In this document: in pieces, positions 1 through 8,093 of the stretch
Layout of the letters: the number at the start of each line of letters is the position of its first letter
Numbering within the stretch: the first letter of the stretch is position 1
Assembly: GCA_015234045.1 (NCBI GenBank)
Contig: JADFWU010000021.1
Coordinates: 1-49,588, forward strand
Direction of reading: 5' to 3'
Origin: Magnetococcales bacterium
GTDB lineage: Bacteria; Pseudomonadota; Magnetococcia; Magnetococcales; JADFWU01
Length of the DNA: 49,588 nucleotides
Translations under genes and position numbers: made by a program
Notes under the pieces: generated by a model
Database searches by the model: none
Told to the model about the DNA's origin: nothing
Seen by the model: only the letters and a program-made list of their open reading frames with translations

Positions 1-75
1 GAATGAGGAGCCGTGTACGGACCCGTACGCACGGTTCTGTGGGAGGACGGCGGGGATTCCCGCCTCCTACCCGAT
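1..75 (+). mobile_element. 3' end of a group II intron (domains V and VI)
   Basis: Bases 8-37 fold as a group II domain V. The lower helix GAGCCGTG/CACGGTTC contains the AGC triad, a two-base CG bulge follows on the 3' side, and a TACG/CGTA upper helix closes a short loop. Bases 38-75 form domain VI: GGGAGG pairs with CCTACCC, leaving an unpaired A at 69 as the likely branch point, and the intron ends in CCGAT at 75. Domain V and a branch A six bases from the 3' end are family hallmarks. The 3' exon starting at 76 is family A repeat sequence, so the intron lies inside that repeat. Domains I-IV and any reverse transcriptase lie outside the window, so activity cannot be judged. Confidence 0.85.
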
Positions 76-133
76 AAAAATATCACCAGGGCTGGAACGG
101 TTGACTGTTCAAATTTTAGGCGAAAGCACTATA
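76..133 (-). repeat. Family A interspersed repeat, copy 1 (interrupted by group II intron)
   Basis: This is the intron-distal half of a family A repeat in reverse orientation. It contains the conserved arm ATCACCAGGGCTGGAACG and the outer end that reads TATAGTG on the minus strand. Compared with full copies at 20792, 30901 and 39173, the intron junction falls just before the AAAAATATCACC arm of the internal palindrome. The copy ends 4 bases beyond the stop codon of the minus-strand cytochrome gene. Confidence 0.8.
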
Positions 134-137
134 ACAC

Positions 138-935
138 TCAGTGTGCATGCGGGGCACAAGGGTGTTTTGCTGCACAGGGATTCATCGGCGCACAAGGGGG
201 TTTTGCAGCGCAAGGATTCATTGCAGAGCATGGGTTTTTGGCGGCGCAGGGGTTTTTCGCTGCACACGGGTTGGCTTTGCGGAACCCTTTTTGAATATCT
301 TTGAGATAGGCAGTCATAGCGGCCAGTTCTTTAGAGTTCCATGGCAGTGGTTTGCCTTCCATGGGGCCGATTAGACAGAGTTGGACCATCTCATCCAGGT
401 GTGCTTCTCTCATACCATATTGACTATTGGCCATGTCAACAGGGTGTGGGTAGGCTAGGGCAAAGGAGTCTTGAAAAGCGCCATATTCAGAATGGCAGTC
501 CGCACAGCTCATACCGTTGGTGGAGAGTCTGGCATCGTTAAATAGTTTTTTGCCCATTCGGGCCAGTTGATCATGATTGCCTTGAAAAGGACGATAGCCT
601 TCTGGGCGCATGACTGCTTTAGCGTGGCAAGGATTGGCTGCACAAGGGTTTTTAGCGCCGCAAGGATGGCACGGATGCATTGCAGAGCAAGGGTTTTTAG
701 CTGCACAGGGGTTCTTGACTGCACAAGGATTTTTGGCCGCACAAGGGTTGCAAGGATGCGCCATCTTCGCAGCACAAGGGTTTTTAGCGGCACAAGGATT
801 GGCGCTATGGGATTGACGGCTGCGTGGAGAACAGGGGGCGCAGATCGCAGGAGCTACGCAGCCACCAAGTGCCACAGCAAAAAGACCGGCGGAGACAAGA
901 GCGGCAGTGGTGTGCGTTTTTTTAGGCTGATTCAT
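138..935 (-). CDS. Cysteine-repeat c-type cytochrome lipoprotein
   Basis: Predicted 265-aa exported c-type cytochrome. The start at 935 is chosen because a GGAGAA ribosome site precedes it and it begins a lipoprotein signal peptide with lipobox LGGC (Cys26). The upstream in-frame extension runs into a repeat element and is rejected. Residues about 46-106 and 221-265 are low-complexity (N/H)PC(A/S)AK-type repeats. Between them lies one haem-binding domain with CADCH at 144-148, preceded by a GKKLF-type helix as in peroxidase or SoxA-like cytochromes. Met207, in an ELAAMTAYL context, is a possible distal haem ligand. An electron-transfer role at the outer membrane or in the periplasm follows from the haem motif. 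The function of the Cys repeats, perhaps metal or thiol chemistry, is unknown. Confidence 0.8.
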   Translation of the reverse strand: MNQPKKTHTTAALVSAGLFAVALGGCVAPAICAPCSPRSRQSHSANPCAAKNPCAAKMAHPCNPCAAKNPCAVKNPCAAKNPCSAMHPCHPCGAKNPCAANPCHAKAVMRPEGYRPFQGNHDQLARMGKKLFNDARLSTNGMSCADCHSEYGAFQDSFALAYPHPVDMANSQYGMREAHLDEMVQLCLIGPMEGKPLPWNSKELAAMTAYLKDIQKGFRKANPCAAKNPCAAKNPCSAMNPCAAKPPCAPMNPCAAKHPCAPHAH

Positions 936-976
936 TGCGGGTTCTCCAAAATAATAGAAAAAAGAGGTGGTGAAAC

Positions 977-1120
977 TAGGGCGTGTTGACATTCGCCAGA
1001 TTTCGGTTCCTGGCAAGGCAAATCCAACGAAAAAGCGGAGCGTACTTGTAGTACGTGAGCATTTTGAGGTGGATTTAACGCCGCCAGGGGCCGAAAGATG
1101 GTGAATGTCAACAGGGCCTA
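977..1120. repeat. Family D inverted-repeat element (144 bp, MITE-like)
   Basis: The two ends are long imperfect inverted repeats. The left end runs TAGGGCGTGTTGACATTC and the right end, read on the other strand, runs TAGGCCCTGTTGACATTC. Pairing continues inward through TTTCGG, CCTGGC and AAATCCA, with a central GTACTTGTAGTAC palindrome. The element has no coding capacity and fits a non-autonomous mobile element or extragenic palindrome. It lies directly upstream of the cytochrome gene (start 935). Only this copy was seen here. Confidence 0.7.
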
Positions 1121-1201
1121 AGGTTCCAACTGTTGGTGTTGGAGATTAGTCGGTTGAGGTTATTAAATCTTACAGTGCATGCTAAAAAAAATTGATCAAT
1201 T

Positions 1202-1275
1202 TAGGTGCTACGCAGTTGCCGGTTGAAATAGGCATCAAAGCATATACCGTCATTCCCGCAGAAGCGGGAATCCAG
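1202..1275 (+). repeat. Family B repeat, partial copy
   Basis: Begins TAGGTGCTACGCAGTTGCC and continues through GGCATCAAAGC to the hairpin ATTCCCGCAGAAGCGGGAAT, matching the left part of the full family B copy at 43830-43936. The right end is missing. The gap between the cytochrome gene and dsrE2 (936-1437) otherwise holds only families D and C. Confidence 0.65.
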
Positions 1276-1355
1276 AGGGTAGATGACCAAACTGGACTCA
1301 CGCTTTCGTAGGAAGGACGGGAAAACTGAGAAATCATAAAGATGAGGGATGCTCG

Positions 1356-1431
1356 ACCGGCTTTAGCTGGTATCTGGACGTTCAATCCGAAATACGAACC
1401 CACCCGCTTTAGTAGCAGGTGGGTGTTCAGT
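1356..1431 (-). repeat. Family C double-hairpin repeat downstream of dsrE2
   Basis: A 76-bp element nearly matching 25076-25150, containing ACCGGCTTTAGCTGGT and the hairpin CCCACCCGCT/AGCAGGTGGG (1399-1408 with 1414-1423). It starts 7 bases beyond the dsrE2 stop codon, so the dsrE2 transcript would carry both stem-loops at its 3' end. No T-run follows. It may stabilise or end the mRNA, or be the remnant end of an insertion sequence. Confidence 0.6.
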
Positions 1432-1437
1432 GTTTGT

Positions 1438-1908
1438 TTACGTGTATAGCGTGATGTCTGCGTCGGAAGCGGCTTCCATAAACGCTGTTGCACCAGCATA
1501 CTCAATATCGTCAATCAGTTGTGATTGTTTAAAATCGAACAGATCCACTGTCATTTGGCAGGCAATGAAGCGTACGTCAGACTCCAGTGCCATTTCTCTT
1601 AAGTCGGCAACAGAAGCAACGCCCTTTTTTGCCAATTTGTTACGCATCATTATTGTAGCCATCTTTTCCATGCCGGGCAGAGACTGAACCAATACCGGAA
1701 GAGAGACCGGCATAGGCATGGCTGGATTGCCCAATGGAGAGAGGCGCAGATCCAGATTTTTGCGTAATACCTGAAGCCCGTAGAATGTGTAGAATATTGA
1801 GACCTCATAGTCCAATGCCGCAGCAGTGGTGGCCAGAATCAGAGGCGGGTACGCCCAATCGAGGGTGCCTTGTGTGGCGATGATCGCCATGCTTTTCTGT
1901 TCAGACAT
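1438..1908 (-). CDS. DsrE2-type sulfur-relay protein (DsrE/DsrF-like)
   Basis: A 156-aa cytoplasmic protein of the DsrE/F/peroxiredoxin-like (DsrE2) family. It opens with a SMAIIATQGTLDWAYPPLIL strand-turn segment, has a Met/Pro-rich middle (GNPAMPMP) and carries the conserved active-site cysteine in RFIACQMTVDLF (about residue 116). Family members pass persulfide sulfur to and from TusA. The gene lies 11 bases downstream of tusA on the same strand, which supports such a pair. The transcript probably also includes the upstream tetR gene. A terminator-like double hairpin follows the stop codon. Confidence 0.85.
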   Translation of the reverse strand: MSEQKSMAIIATQGTLDWAYPPLILATTAAALDYEVSIFYTFYGLQVLRKNLDLRLSPLGNPAMPMPVSLPVLVQSLPGMEKMATIMMRNKLAKKGVASVADLREMALESDVRFIACQMTVDLFDFKQSQLIDDIEYAGATAFMEAASDADITLYT

Positions 1909-1919
1909 CTCAGGTCTCC

Positions 1920-2144
1920 TTAATTCTTCTGGATTTCATAGAAATAAGTGCCCACGCTTTCCGAGGCCGACAGAAGGGTATTGCCGGTTTGGTTGCAGAA
2001 CGAGGCAAAGTCCTTGGCAGATCCAGGATCGGTGGCTTCAATTGCCAAGGTTTCACCGATATTTAGGCTTTTGAGGGCTTTTTTCGCGCGAAGGATAGGT
2101 AATGGACAGGTTAGTCCTTTGGCATCCAGTGTCATGTTGGCCAT
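1920..2144 (-). CDS. tusA: TusA family sulfur carrier protein
   Basis: A 74-aa TusA/SirA-like sulfur carrier. The N-terminal motif LTCPLPILRAKKAL contains the family CPxP signature, with the sulfur-binding Cys near residue 13. The following LNIGETLAIEATDPGSAKDF strand-helix is typical of the fold. Length matches the family (about 75-80 aa). An AGGAG-like site (GGAGATCAAAC) precedes the start. The DsrE2 gene follows after 11 bases, so the pair likely exchanges persulfide in sulfur oxidation or sulfur trafficking. Two palindromic candidate operators for the neighbouring TetR protein lie upstream of the start. Confidence 0.9.
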   Translation of the reverse strand: MANMTLDAKGLTCPLPILRAKKALKSLNIGETLAIEATDPGSAKDFASFCNQTGNTLLSASESVGTYFYEIQKN

Positions 2145-2172
2145 GTTTGATCTCCTGTTGGTATGTTATAAT

Positions 2173-2182
2173 TGACCGGTCA
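2173..2182. promoter_or_regulatory. Candidate TetR operator 1 upstream of tusA
   Basis: Perfect palindrome TGACCGGTCA in the short gap between tetR and tusA. It shares the ACCG/CGGT core with 2242-2251 and resembles ACCA/TGGT at 2893-2902. Its position over the likely tusA promoter suggests repression by the adjacent TetR protein. This is an inference from position and symmetry. Confidence 0.45.
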
Positions 2183-2241
2183 TCTAGTTGATTGGACCGA
2201 CAATTAGGCAAATAAGTAGAAGTGTTTGATCAATTTAACCG

Positions 2242-2251
2242 ACCGTTCGGT
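2242..2251. promoter_or_regulatory. Candidate TetR operator 2 in the tetR-tusA gap
   Basis: ACCGTTCGGT, an inverted repeat of ACCG with a 2-base centre, within the longer AACCGACCGTTCGGT. It lies 20 bases downstream of the tetR stop codon, on the tusA side, and shares its core with the palindrome at 2173-2182. Confidence 0.4.
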
Positions 2252-2270
2252 AAAGAATTAAGCAAAAAAA

Positions 2271-2876
2271 CTAGCTGACAACACCACACATACGCAGGGC
2301 AATCTCTTCTTGACCGCGAAGCAGTTCAGTGTCGTTACATGTCTTTGCCATCATCAGGATACCTTCCTGAAAGGAAAGCACTGCCTGAGCGGTCTGATCC
2401 GGGTCGATAAATGCGGGAATATCACCCGTTTCTTTAGCTTCTTGGATCGTGTCGCGTATCACAGCAATGATCCGGTTAAATGCTTGTTCTATACGCTGTC
2501 TGATCTCCGGTTCACGACTGCCCAACTCCAGGGCCAGATTACCAAATGGACAGCCAAGAACACAGCATCCTTGGTTCTCTTTTGTCTCAGTCTGAAAGGC
2601 GTGGCTAAGTCGAAAGAATCGTCGCAGACGTTCCAATGGTGGCACATCCTTGGCAAAAGCCGGGATGATAAGCTTCTGTGTAAGGTCTGCTTCCATCTCT
2701 TCCAATGTTGTCAGGGTCAATGCCTGTTTGGATGGGAAGAAGTGGTAAAAGCTGCCCTTTTTAATGCCTGCATGGTTACACAACTCCTGAACGCCGACAT
2801 CGGCATAACCACGGCTATGCATCAGCGCTTTTGCGCTCTCTAACAGACGCTCTTTGGATGTGTTCACTTTCGCCAT
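2271..2876 (-). CDS. TetR/AcrR family transcriptional regulator
   Basis: A 201-aa one-component repressor. Residues about 8-55 form the TetR DNA-binding domain, with recognition helix context GVQELCNHAGIKKGSFYHFFPSK. The C-terminal domain contains an unusual NQGCCVLGCPFGNLALEL segment (three cysteines near residues 103-108), which could sense electrophiles or oxidants as in NemR-like regulators. It is first in a minus-strand run tetR-tusA-dsrE2. Palindromes sharing a half-site type lie before tetR (2893-2902) and between tetR and tusA, which suggests autorepression and control of the sulfur genes. The ligand is unknown. Confidence 0.9.
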   Translation of the reverse strand: MAKVNTSKERLLESAKALMHSRGYADVGVQELCNHAGIKKGSFYHFFPSKQALTLTTLEEMEADLTQKLIIPAFAKDVPPLERLRRFFRLSHAFQTETKENQGCCVLGCPFGNLALELGSREPEIRQRIEQAFNRIIAVIRDTIQEAKETGDIPAFIDPDQTAQAVLSFQEGILMMAKTCNDTELLRGQEEIALRMCGVVS

Positions 2877-2892
2877 ATATTGATACTAGTTG

Positions 2893-2902
2893 ACCAGTTG
2901 GT
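2893..2902. promoter_or_regulatory. Candidate TetR operator 3 upstream of tetR
   Basis: ACCAGTTGGT, an inverted repeat of ACCA with a 2-base centre, inside TTGACCAGTTGGTAAAA. It lies 17 bases upstream of the tetR start codon, where autorepression sites are normally found. The half-site resembles the other two candidates. Confidence 0.45.
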
Positions 2903-2920
2903 AAAATGTCAATCCCTTTA

Positions 2921-2974
2921 TATCGTGTTTTTGTTCGAAATTTGAACAGTCAGCCGTTCTGGATCTGGTGAAGG
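2921..2974 (+). repeat. Family A repeat, copy 2 (left end only)
   Basis: The left end of the 161-bp family A element: TATCGTG terminus, then AAATTTGAACAGTCAGCCG and CTGGTGA. The internal palindrome and right end are missing. A family B copy begins 13 bases later, so the gap between tetR and dnaN is almost entirely repeat sequence. Confidence 0.65.
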
Positions 2975-2987
2975 TTTAGTTCTTTTA

Positions 2988-3090
2988 TAGGCGTTACGTA
3001 CTTGCCAGTTGAAACAGGCATCAAAGCGTGTACCGTTATTCTCGCTTCCGCAGGAATGACGAAAAAAATTATTTAGCTGCGTAATGCCTG
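2988..3090 (+). repeat. Family B repeat, near full-length copy beside dnaN
   Basis: A 103-bp element with ends TAGGCGTTACGTA and, inverted, CAGGCATTACGCA. It carries the shared core GGCATCAAAGCGTGTACCGT. The hairpin centre is degenerate (ATTCTCGCTTCCGCAGGAAT). It lies 16 bases downstream of the dnaN stop and could serve as its 3' stem-loop. Confidence 0.65.
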
Positions 3091-3106
3091 CTTTGTTTCA
3101 ATAAAA

Positions 3107-4267
3107 TCAAACACGCATAGGCATGATAACAAACAGATAGTGATCTTGATCCGGGTCGGTGACCAGCACGGGTGTTTTTTCGCCAAGCATGAGAAAACGG
3201 GTGGCTTCTCCGTCCATTGCGGCGATAACGTCTTGCAGATAGCGGGCATTAAAGCCAATCTGGAACGGCTCAGAGGTGTATACCACGCTCATCTCTTCTT
3301 CACCGATTTCTTGTTCGGGATTGTCGGTGGATATTTCAAGATGGTTGTTGGAGAGTTTGAAGCCGATGCCACGGGATTTTTCGTGGGACAACACAGCCAT
3401 CCGTTTGATTACCGAGTGAAGTTCTTGGCGACTGACGCTCAACATTCGGTTATTGCTGCGTGGGATAACCCGCTCAAAGGCCGGGAACCGTCCATCAACC
3501 AGTTTGGAAATCAAGGAGATGTCCGGGCGGCTGAATTGAATAAAATCAGCAGTGACCACAAGATCAACGGGATCATCCGTTTCATCCACCATTTTTTGCG
3601 CTTCCATCACACCTTTTTTGGGAATGATTACACCGATGCCTTCTTCCAACGTGGTGGAGAGAGCGCGTTCAATCATAGCCATGCGGTGGGTGTCGGTGGC
3701 TACCATACGCACCATGTTGCGCATTTCTCGCTCTTCGCCTTCGGCGGGAATGGGATTTTCAGGGTCAATGACCGGATGCAGTCCAATCTGGAGATGAACG
3801 CCGTTGAGGGTGTAGCGCGTATCGTCATTGGATATGGCAAACGATGTCTTGGCGAACATTTCAGAGAGAATCGGGCCATCCAGCGTGACATGAAAATCAT
3901 CGGAGGCTTCGGGAAGTTCTGGGAACTGTTCTGCGGGCAACCAAGCCAGGTTAAATCGGGCGCGACCACAGGTAAGCAGCAGTCGCGCATCGCCGGTTTG
4001 GCTTAAGCTTAATTCCTGATCCGGCAATTCTCGAACGATCTCAAACAGTTTCTTGGCCGCTACCGCCATGGCACCAGGTACGGTAACCCGAGCCGGGCAG
4101 CTGGAGCGCAATGAAACTTCCTGGTCCGTACCAGAAACATGCAGTGTGTCGCCATCGGCCTGTAACAGGGCATAGCCAAGGATGGGTTTGGTATTGCGCC
4201 GCTCTACAACACTTTGAAGGCGGGTCAATGCTTTGAGAAACGGTTCACGATCAATTTGGAATTCCAC
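3107..4267 (-). CDS. dnaN: DNA polymerase III sliding clamp (beta subunit)
   Basis: A 386-aa beta clamp, close to the family's usual 366-380 aa. It starts with GTG (positions 4265-4267). Three clamp domains follow in order: residues 1-125 with RRNTKPILGYALL, about 130-265 with MVRMVATDTHRMAMIE, and 266-386 with RFPAFERVIPR and the C-terminal VIMPMRV, part of the partner-binding cleft. It tethers the replicase to DNA as a ring dimer. No dnaA, recF or gyrB lies beside it, and I see no DnaA-box cluster in the 205 bases upstream, so the usual dnaA-dnaN-recF order is not kept here. That upstream gap is shared divergently with the hybrid kinase gene. Confidence 0.95.
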   Translation of the reverse strand: MEFQIDREPFLKALTRLQSVVERRNTKPILGYALLQADGDTLHVSGTDQEVSLRSSCPARVTVPGAMAVAAKKLFEIVRELPDQELSLSQTGDARLLLTCGRARFNLAWLPAEQFPELPEASDDFHVTLDGPILSEMFAKTSFAISNDDTRYTLNGVHLQIGLHPVIDPENPIPAEGEEREMRNMVRMVATDTHRMAMIERALSTTLEEGIGVIIPKKGVMEAQKMVDETDDPVDLVVTADFIQFSRPDISLISKLVDGRFPAFERVIPRSNNRMLSVSRQELHSVIKRMAVLSHEKSRGIGFKLSNNHLEISTDNPEQEIGEEEMSVVYTSEPFQIGFNARYLQDVIAAMDGEATRFLMLGEKTPVLVTDPDQDHYLFVIMPMRV

Positions 4268-4472
4268 GGCAGGTCTCTGAATTTGGTTCTATGTTGAGGT
4301 CGAAAAAGGGAGTCCTGATCAACCTTGGATTGTGACGTTTTTTTTCCCACTTGTCGATGTTGTGTGGTGAACAGTTTTGAAATTGCTAACCGTGAAACTT
4401 CTGCCATAATCAATATTGTTACTAGTTATCATTTAGTGCCTGTTTAGAAACGCCAAGAATTGGAAATGGATA

Positions 4473-7400
4473 ATGAGTATTCGGCAAAAATTGTTATATG
4501 GTTATTTGGGAATTTCTTTATTTGTTGTTCTCCTAGGTGCCATCGTTGTTTTTTATAGCTATGATGTTGAAGAGAAAATCGAAGAAATATCCGATAGCAA
4601 TATTGTAGAGTTCGACGCATCATCCCAGGCTGCATTCTCTATTCAAAGAATCAAGTCGAATCTCCGTGAAATACTGCTTGAACTCCATGTGCAGGCCCAT
4701 GCAGTCGCGCATTATGATAATGGTGAGGTTTCTTCTCATAGCTTGTTCAAGGCTTCGAGTGTTGAAATTGATTATGCACAACGTGTTGTTAGGACGTATT
4801 TGGAAAAATTTCCGATGCTGTTTGAAAAATGGCAGTCTGCCATCACCATCGGCCTGCATAGCGGCAAGTTTGAAGCTGAGTTGACGGTTGGACACGGTGA
4901 GGATAAAGAGCTGGAGGAGGTGGAAAAACTGCGGAAAGAGATATTTGCCTTTATTGCCAAAGTGAGTTTGCTGTTGGATGAAATTGACCGTTATCGTTTT
5001 GCGCCTGAACGCGAGGGTCAGTTGTCTTTGAAAGAGTTGTCTCTGTTGCGAAAATTGTTTGAGTCGGATATCGAACCGATTTCCAGGAAAATTCAGCGTG
5101 ACGTGGCTAAAGTGTCCCTGGAGGCTGAAGAAGAGATCCTGGAAATTCTGGAAATCATTGGTGAAAATGCTAAAGAATCAACGCAATTCAGTTTTTTTAT
5201 TTCGATTTTGGCTTGGTTGGCCTCCTTGATCGTTGGTCTCATGTTAGCCAGATCCATTTCGGATCCGTTGGGAAAACTGCGTGCTGCGGCTGTAAAAATT
5301 GGTCAGGGATCATTCAACGTTAAGGTTGATGTGGATTCGGCAGATGAGGTGGGACAGCTGGCTACCGCGTTTAATACCATGTCTTCCAGTTTGGGGTTTA
5401 TTGAAAACAGTTTGGCATCAATGACTGATTTGTTGCTGTTTGTTTCACCGGATGGAACAATTCGTCGTACCAACAGGCCCGATTTGCTGGGATATACATC
5501 CGATACGGTAAAGGGTGTTTCGTTGGATCAGGTGTTTGTTGATCATGCAGAGGCAATGGAGGTCGTTGAAACCCTGAAAAAAAAGGGAACGATTGGCAAT
5601 GTTGAAACAGAATTTCGTATCAGGAATAGTGTTGGATCCTTACAGGTACTGATTTCTGGTTCGGTGTTGCGGAACGACGTGGGATTGGTGACCGACACTA
5701 TTCTGGTTGCCAAGGAGATCGGTGAGTTCAAGAAAGCGCAGGAAGATCTGAAAATCAAACAGTCCCAACTGTTGGCAGCGGAGATGGCAAGCCGAAGTAA
5801 AGGTGCGTTTCTCGCCAACATGAGTCATGAGATCCGTACACCGATGAATGCCGTAATTGGGTTGACAGATCTGGCTTTGCAAGCGGACGTTTCAGAACAG
5901 GTGCGCGACTATCTGGAAAAAACCAGCAATGCTTCGCGTTCATTGCTGCGTCTTATCAACGATATTCTTGATTTTTCAAAAATTGAGGCAGGAAAATTGG
6001 CGTTGGAAGTCAATGATTTTCTGCTTAGGGATGTTTTTGATCATCTGTCGGATCTCTTTCGGGTCAAAGCGGATGTGTCGGGCCTTGAGTTGGTCATGCG
6101 GGTCTCGACAGAGTGTGTGTATGTTCTGTCCGGCGATGCCATGCGTTTGGAACAGATTTTGATGAATTTGATCAGTAATGCGCTCAAGTTTACTGAACAA
6201 GGGGTTGTGGAAGTCAAGGTGAGTACGTTGATTGCCCACTCGGATCATGTGGTGCTGGAGTTTTCAGTGCGTGATACGGGAATCGGCATGACGGAGGATC
6301 AGATTTCCAGGTTGTTTCAGTCCTTTGAACAGGCTGACGGCTCTACTACACGCCGCTATGGCGGCACAGGCTTGGGACTGACCATATCAAAACGTTTGAT
6401 AGAAATGATGGGCGGATCCATTCATGTTGAGAGCCGTCCCGGTCACGGCAGTGTCTTCGTGTTTACGGTGACTTTCGATCGAAAACCGGAAGAGGAGCGT
6501 GGAGATGACATGACCCCGCCCAGTGATCTTCAACAACTGCGTGCGCTGGTCATTGATGATTGTGAGGTCACCTGTTTGGCTTTGAAAGAGATGCTGCATC
6601 TCTTTACCTTTCAGGTGAGTACTGCATTATCCATTGATGATGCTGAAGCCACATTACAGCAGGCTGTTGATGATGGTTCTCCTTACGCGTTGATATTGGT
6701 TGATTGGAATATGGCTGAAACCGATATTGCCTCAACGTTACAACGTGTGTCGAAATACCGTGATCGTTCAACGGAAAAGGGCGCGGAAAAACTTATCCTT
6801 CTTACCAGCTTTGGACAGGAAAAACAGGCGCTGGAACAGATCGGTACCGAGTCTGTGGATGCCACCCTCAGCAAGCCGGTGAACTGTTCGTTGCTGTTTG
6901 ACACAACAATGGAAGTGTTTGGTCGGGATGTGGCCAGGCTGTTTAACTCACGTGTTGAATCTCCCGACTCGTCAAAAGTAGGCGCTCATATTGGTGGTAA
7001 TCGGGTGTTGTTGGTAGAAGATAATGCCATCAATCAGCAGGTGGCTCGAGAGGTGCTTGAGGGGGTGGGCTTGTTGGTAGACGTGGTTGACAATGGGCTT
7101 ATGGCGGTCGAACAAGTACAGAAAAAAAAGTATGATCTGGTCTTGATGGATATCCAGATGCCAGAGATGGATGGATATACGGCAACCCAGCAGATACGAT
7201 CCTGTCCTGCGCTAAAAGATCTTCCTATTGTGGCGATGACCGCGCATGCGTTGGTGCGGGATCAAGAAAAATGTTTGGCGGCCGGAATGGATGGTCATGT
7301 GTCTAAACCGATTGATAAAAAACACCTTTATGCAACGTTGATGAAATGGCTGAATCCGGTAGCATTGTCAGAAAAAATGTCTGTTGTCATGCCTGCTTTG

Positions 7401-8087
7401 ACACCAATAGATGAAGAGGGTGAGTTACCTGTTCCGTTAGACATTGATGGTATTGATGTTAAAACGGTTCTCGATCGCCTTAATGGCAATAAACGCCTCT
7501 TTTCGTCGATTCTCAAGGAGTTCAAGCGGGACTTTGCGGATGTTGGAGATCAGATTGAATCTGCTCTGCACAGTGAGGATGTCGCGGACAGGGAGCTGGT
7601 AGAACGTCTGGTTCACACCACCAAAGGCATGGCTGGCAATATCGCCGCTCATGAGTTGTATGATGCTGCGTCCGCTTTGGAGCGCACTCTCCATGATAAT
7701 CAATCCCAAAACCAAATGAACGATAAGCTGACTGTTTTTAAACAGCAACTTGCCCAAGTAATCTCAGCCGTTAATGGATTGGATCCCTCTATTCTGGCTC
7801 AAGCGTCGATTCGACAAGGTGATGAGCTTGTTTTTTCAGCACAATCTACAGATCCTGAAGTGTTGCGTGCGGCGATAGGTGTTTTGGCAAACTATTTACG
7901 TGAGACCAATGTCCTGGCTCAAGATGCCTTTGATGCGCTGAAAGCACTTTTGGCTGGTAGTAATAACGATATCAAGATAATCTTGACTCAATTGGAAAGT
8001 TATATTGATATGTATGATTTTGATGAAGCGCTTGTCCTTCTGGCTAAACTTGCCAAACATCTTTCACTGGATTTGGATTGGAAGTAG
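4473..8087 (+). CDS. Hybrid sensor histidine kinase (TM-HAMP-PAS-HisKA-HATPase-REC-REC-HPt)
   Basis: A 1204-aa inner-membrane phosphorelay kinase. TM1 spans about residues 7-29, an extracytoplasmic helical sensor follows, TM2 lies near 235-258 and HAMP after it ([13 protein letters not shown]). A PAS-like domain covers about 310-420. HisKA has phospho-acceptor His452 in [15 protein letters not shown], and the ATPase domain has the DTGIGM and GGTGLGL boxes. The first receiver is divergent (Asp744 in LVDWNM). The second is canonical (Asp893 in [11 protein letters not shown]). A C-terminal HPt domain carries His1048 in HTTKG. This gives a full internal His-Asp-His relay. The next gene, a REC-kinase, starts 6 bases after the stop. 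The signal is unknown. Confidence 0.93.
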   Translation: MSIRQKLLYGYLGISLFVVLLGAIVVFYSYDVEEKIEEISDSNIVEFDASSQAAFSIQRIKSNLREILLELHVQAHAVAHYDNGEVSSHSLFKASSVEIDYAQRVVRTYLEKFPMLFEKWQSAITIGLHSGKFEAELTVGHGEDKELEEVEKLRKEIFAFIAKVSLLLDEIDRYRFAPEREGQLSLKELSLLRKLFESDIEPISRKIQRDVAKVSLEAEEEILEILEIIGENAKESTQFSFFISILAWLASLIVGLMLARSISDPLGKLRAAAVKIGQGSFNVKVDVDSADEVGQLATAFNTMSSSLGFIENSLASMTDLLLFVSPDGTIRRTNRPDLLGYTSDTVKGVSLDQVFVDHAEAMEVVETLKKKGTIGNVETEFRIRNSVGSLQVLISGSVLRNDVGLVTDTILVAKEIGEFKKAQEDLKIKQSQLLAAEMASRSKGAFLANMSHEIRTPMNAVIGLTDLALQADVSEQVRDYLEKTSNASRSLLRLINDILDFSKIEAGKLALEVNDFLLRDVFDHLSDLFRVKADVSGLELVMRVSTECVYVLSGDAMRLEQILMNLISNALKFTEQGVVEVKVSTLIAHSDHVVLEFSVRDTGIGMTEDQISRLFQSFEQADGSTTRRYGGTGLGLTISKRLIEMMGGSIHVESRPGHGSVFVFTVTFDRKPEEERGDDMTPPSDLQQLRALVIDDCEVTCLALKEMLHLFTFQVSTALSIDDAEATLQQAVDDGSPYALILVDWNMAETDIASTLQRVSKYRDRSTEKGAEKLILLTSFGQEKQALEQIGTESVDATLSKPVNCSLLFDTTMEVFGRDVARLFNSRVESPDSSKVGAHIGGNRVLLVEDNAINQQVAREVLEGVGLLVDVVDNGLMAVEQVQKKKYDLVLMDIQMPEMDGYTATQQIRSCPALKDLPIVAMTAHALVRDQEKCLAAGMDGHVSKPIDKKHLYATLMKWLNPVALSEKMSVVMPALTPIDEEGELPVPLDIDGIDVKTVLDRLNGNKRLFSSILKEFKRDFADVGDQIESALHSEDVADRELVERLVHTTKGMAGNIAAHELYDAASALERTLHDNQSQNQMNDKLTVFKQQLAQVISAVNGLDPSILAQASIRQGDELVFSAQSTDPEVLRAAIGVLANYLRETNVLAQDAFDALKALLAGSNNDIKIILTQLESYIDMYDFDEALVLLAKLAKHLSLDLDWK

Positions 8088-8093
8088 GGTGGT

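Noticed and set aside
13-989. Plus-strand open frames across the cytochrome gene (repeats such as AAQGF and CTRVF)
   Set aside because: They are antisense images of the NPCAAK repeats. The minus-strand frame has a ribosome site, lipobox and haem motif.
1430-1687. Plus-strand frame opposite dsrE2
   Set aside because: Lies entirely within a clear minus-strand gene, has no ribosome site and looks like no known protein.
3140-4006. 288-codon plus-strand frame opposite dnaN
   Set aside because: Antisense to an unambiguous DNA clamp gene, and its residue pattern reflects the opposite strand's codons.
4268-4472. Possible replication origin next to dnaN
   Set aside because: No cluster of TTATCCACA-type DnaA boxes or AT-rich unwinding element was found by eye.
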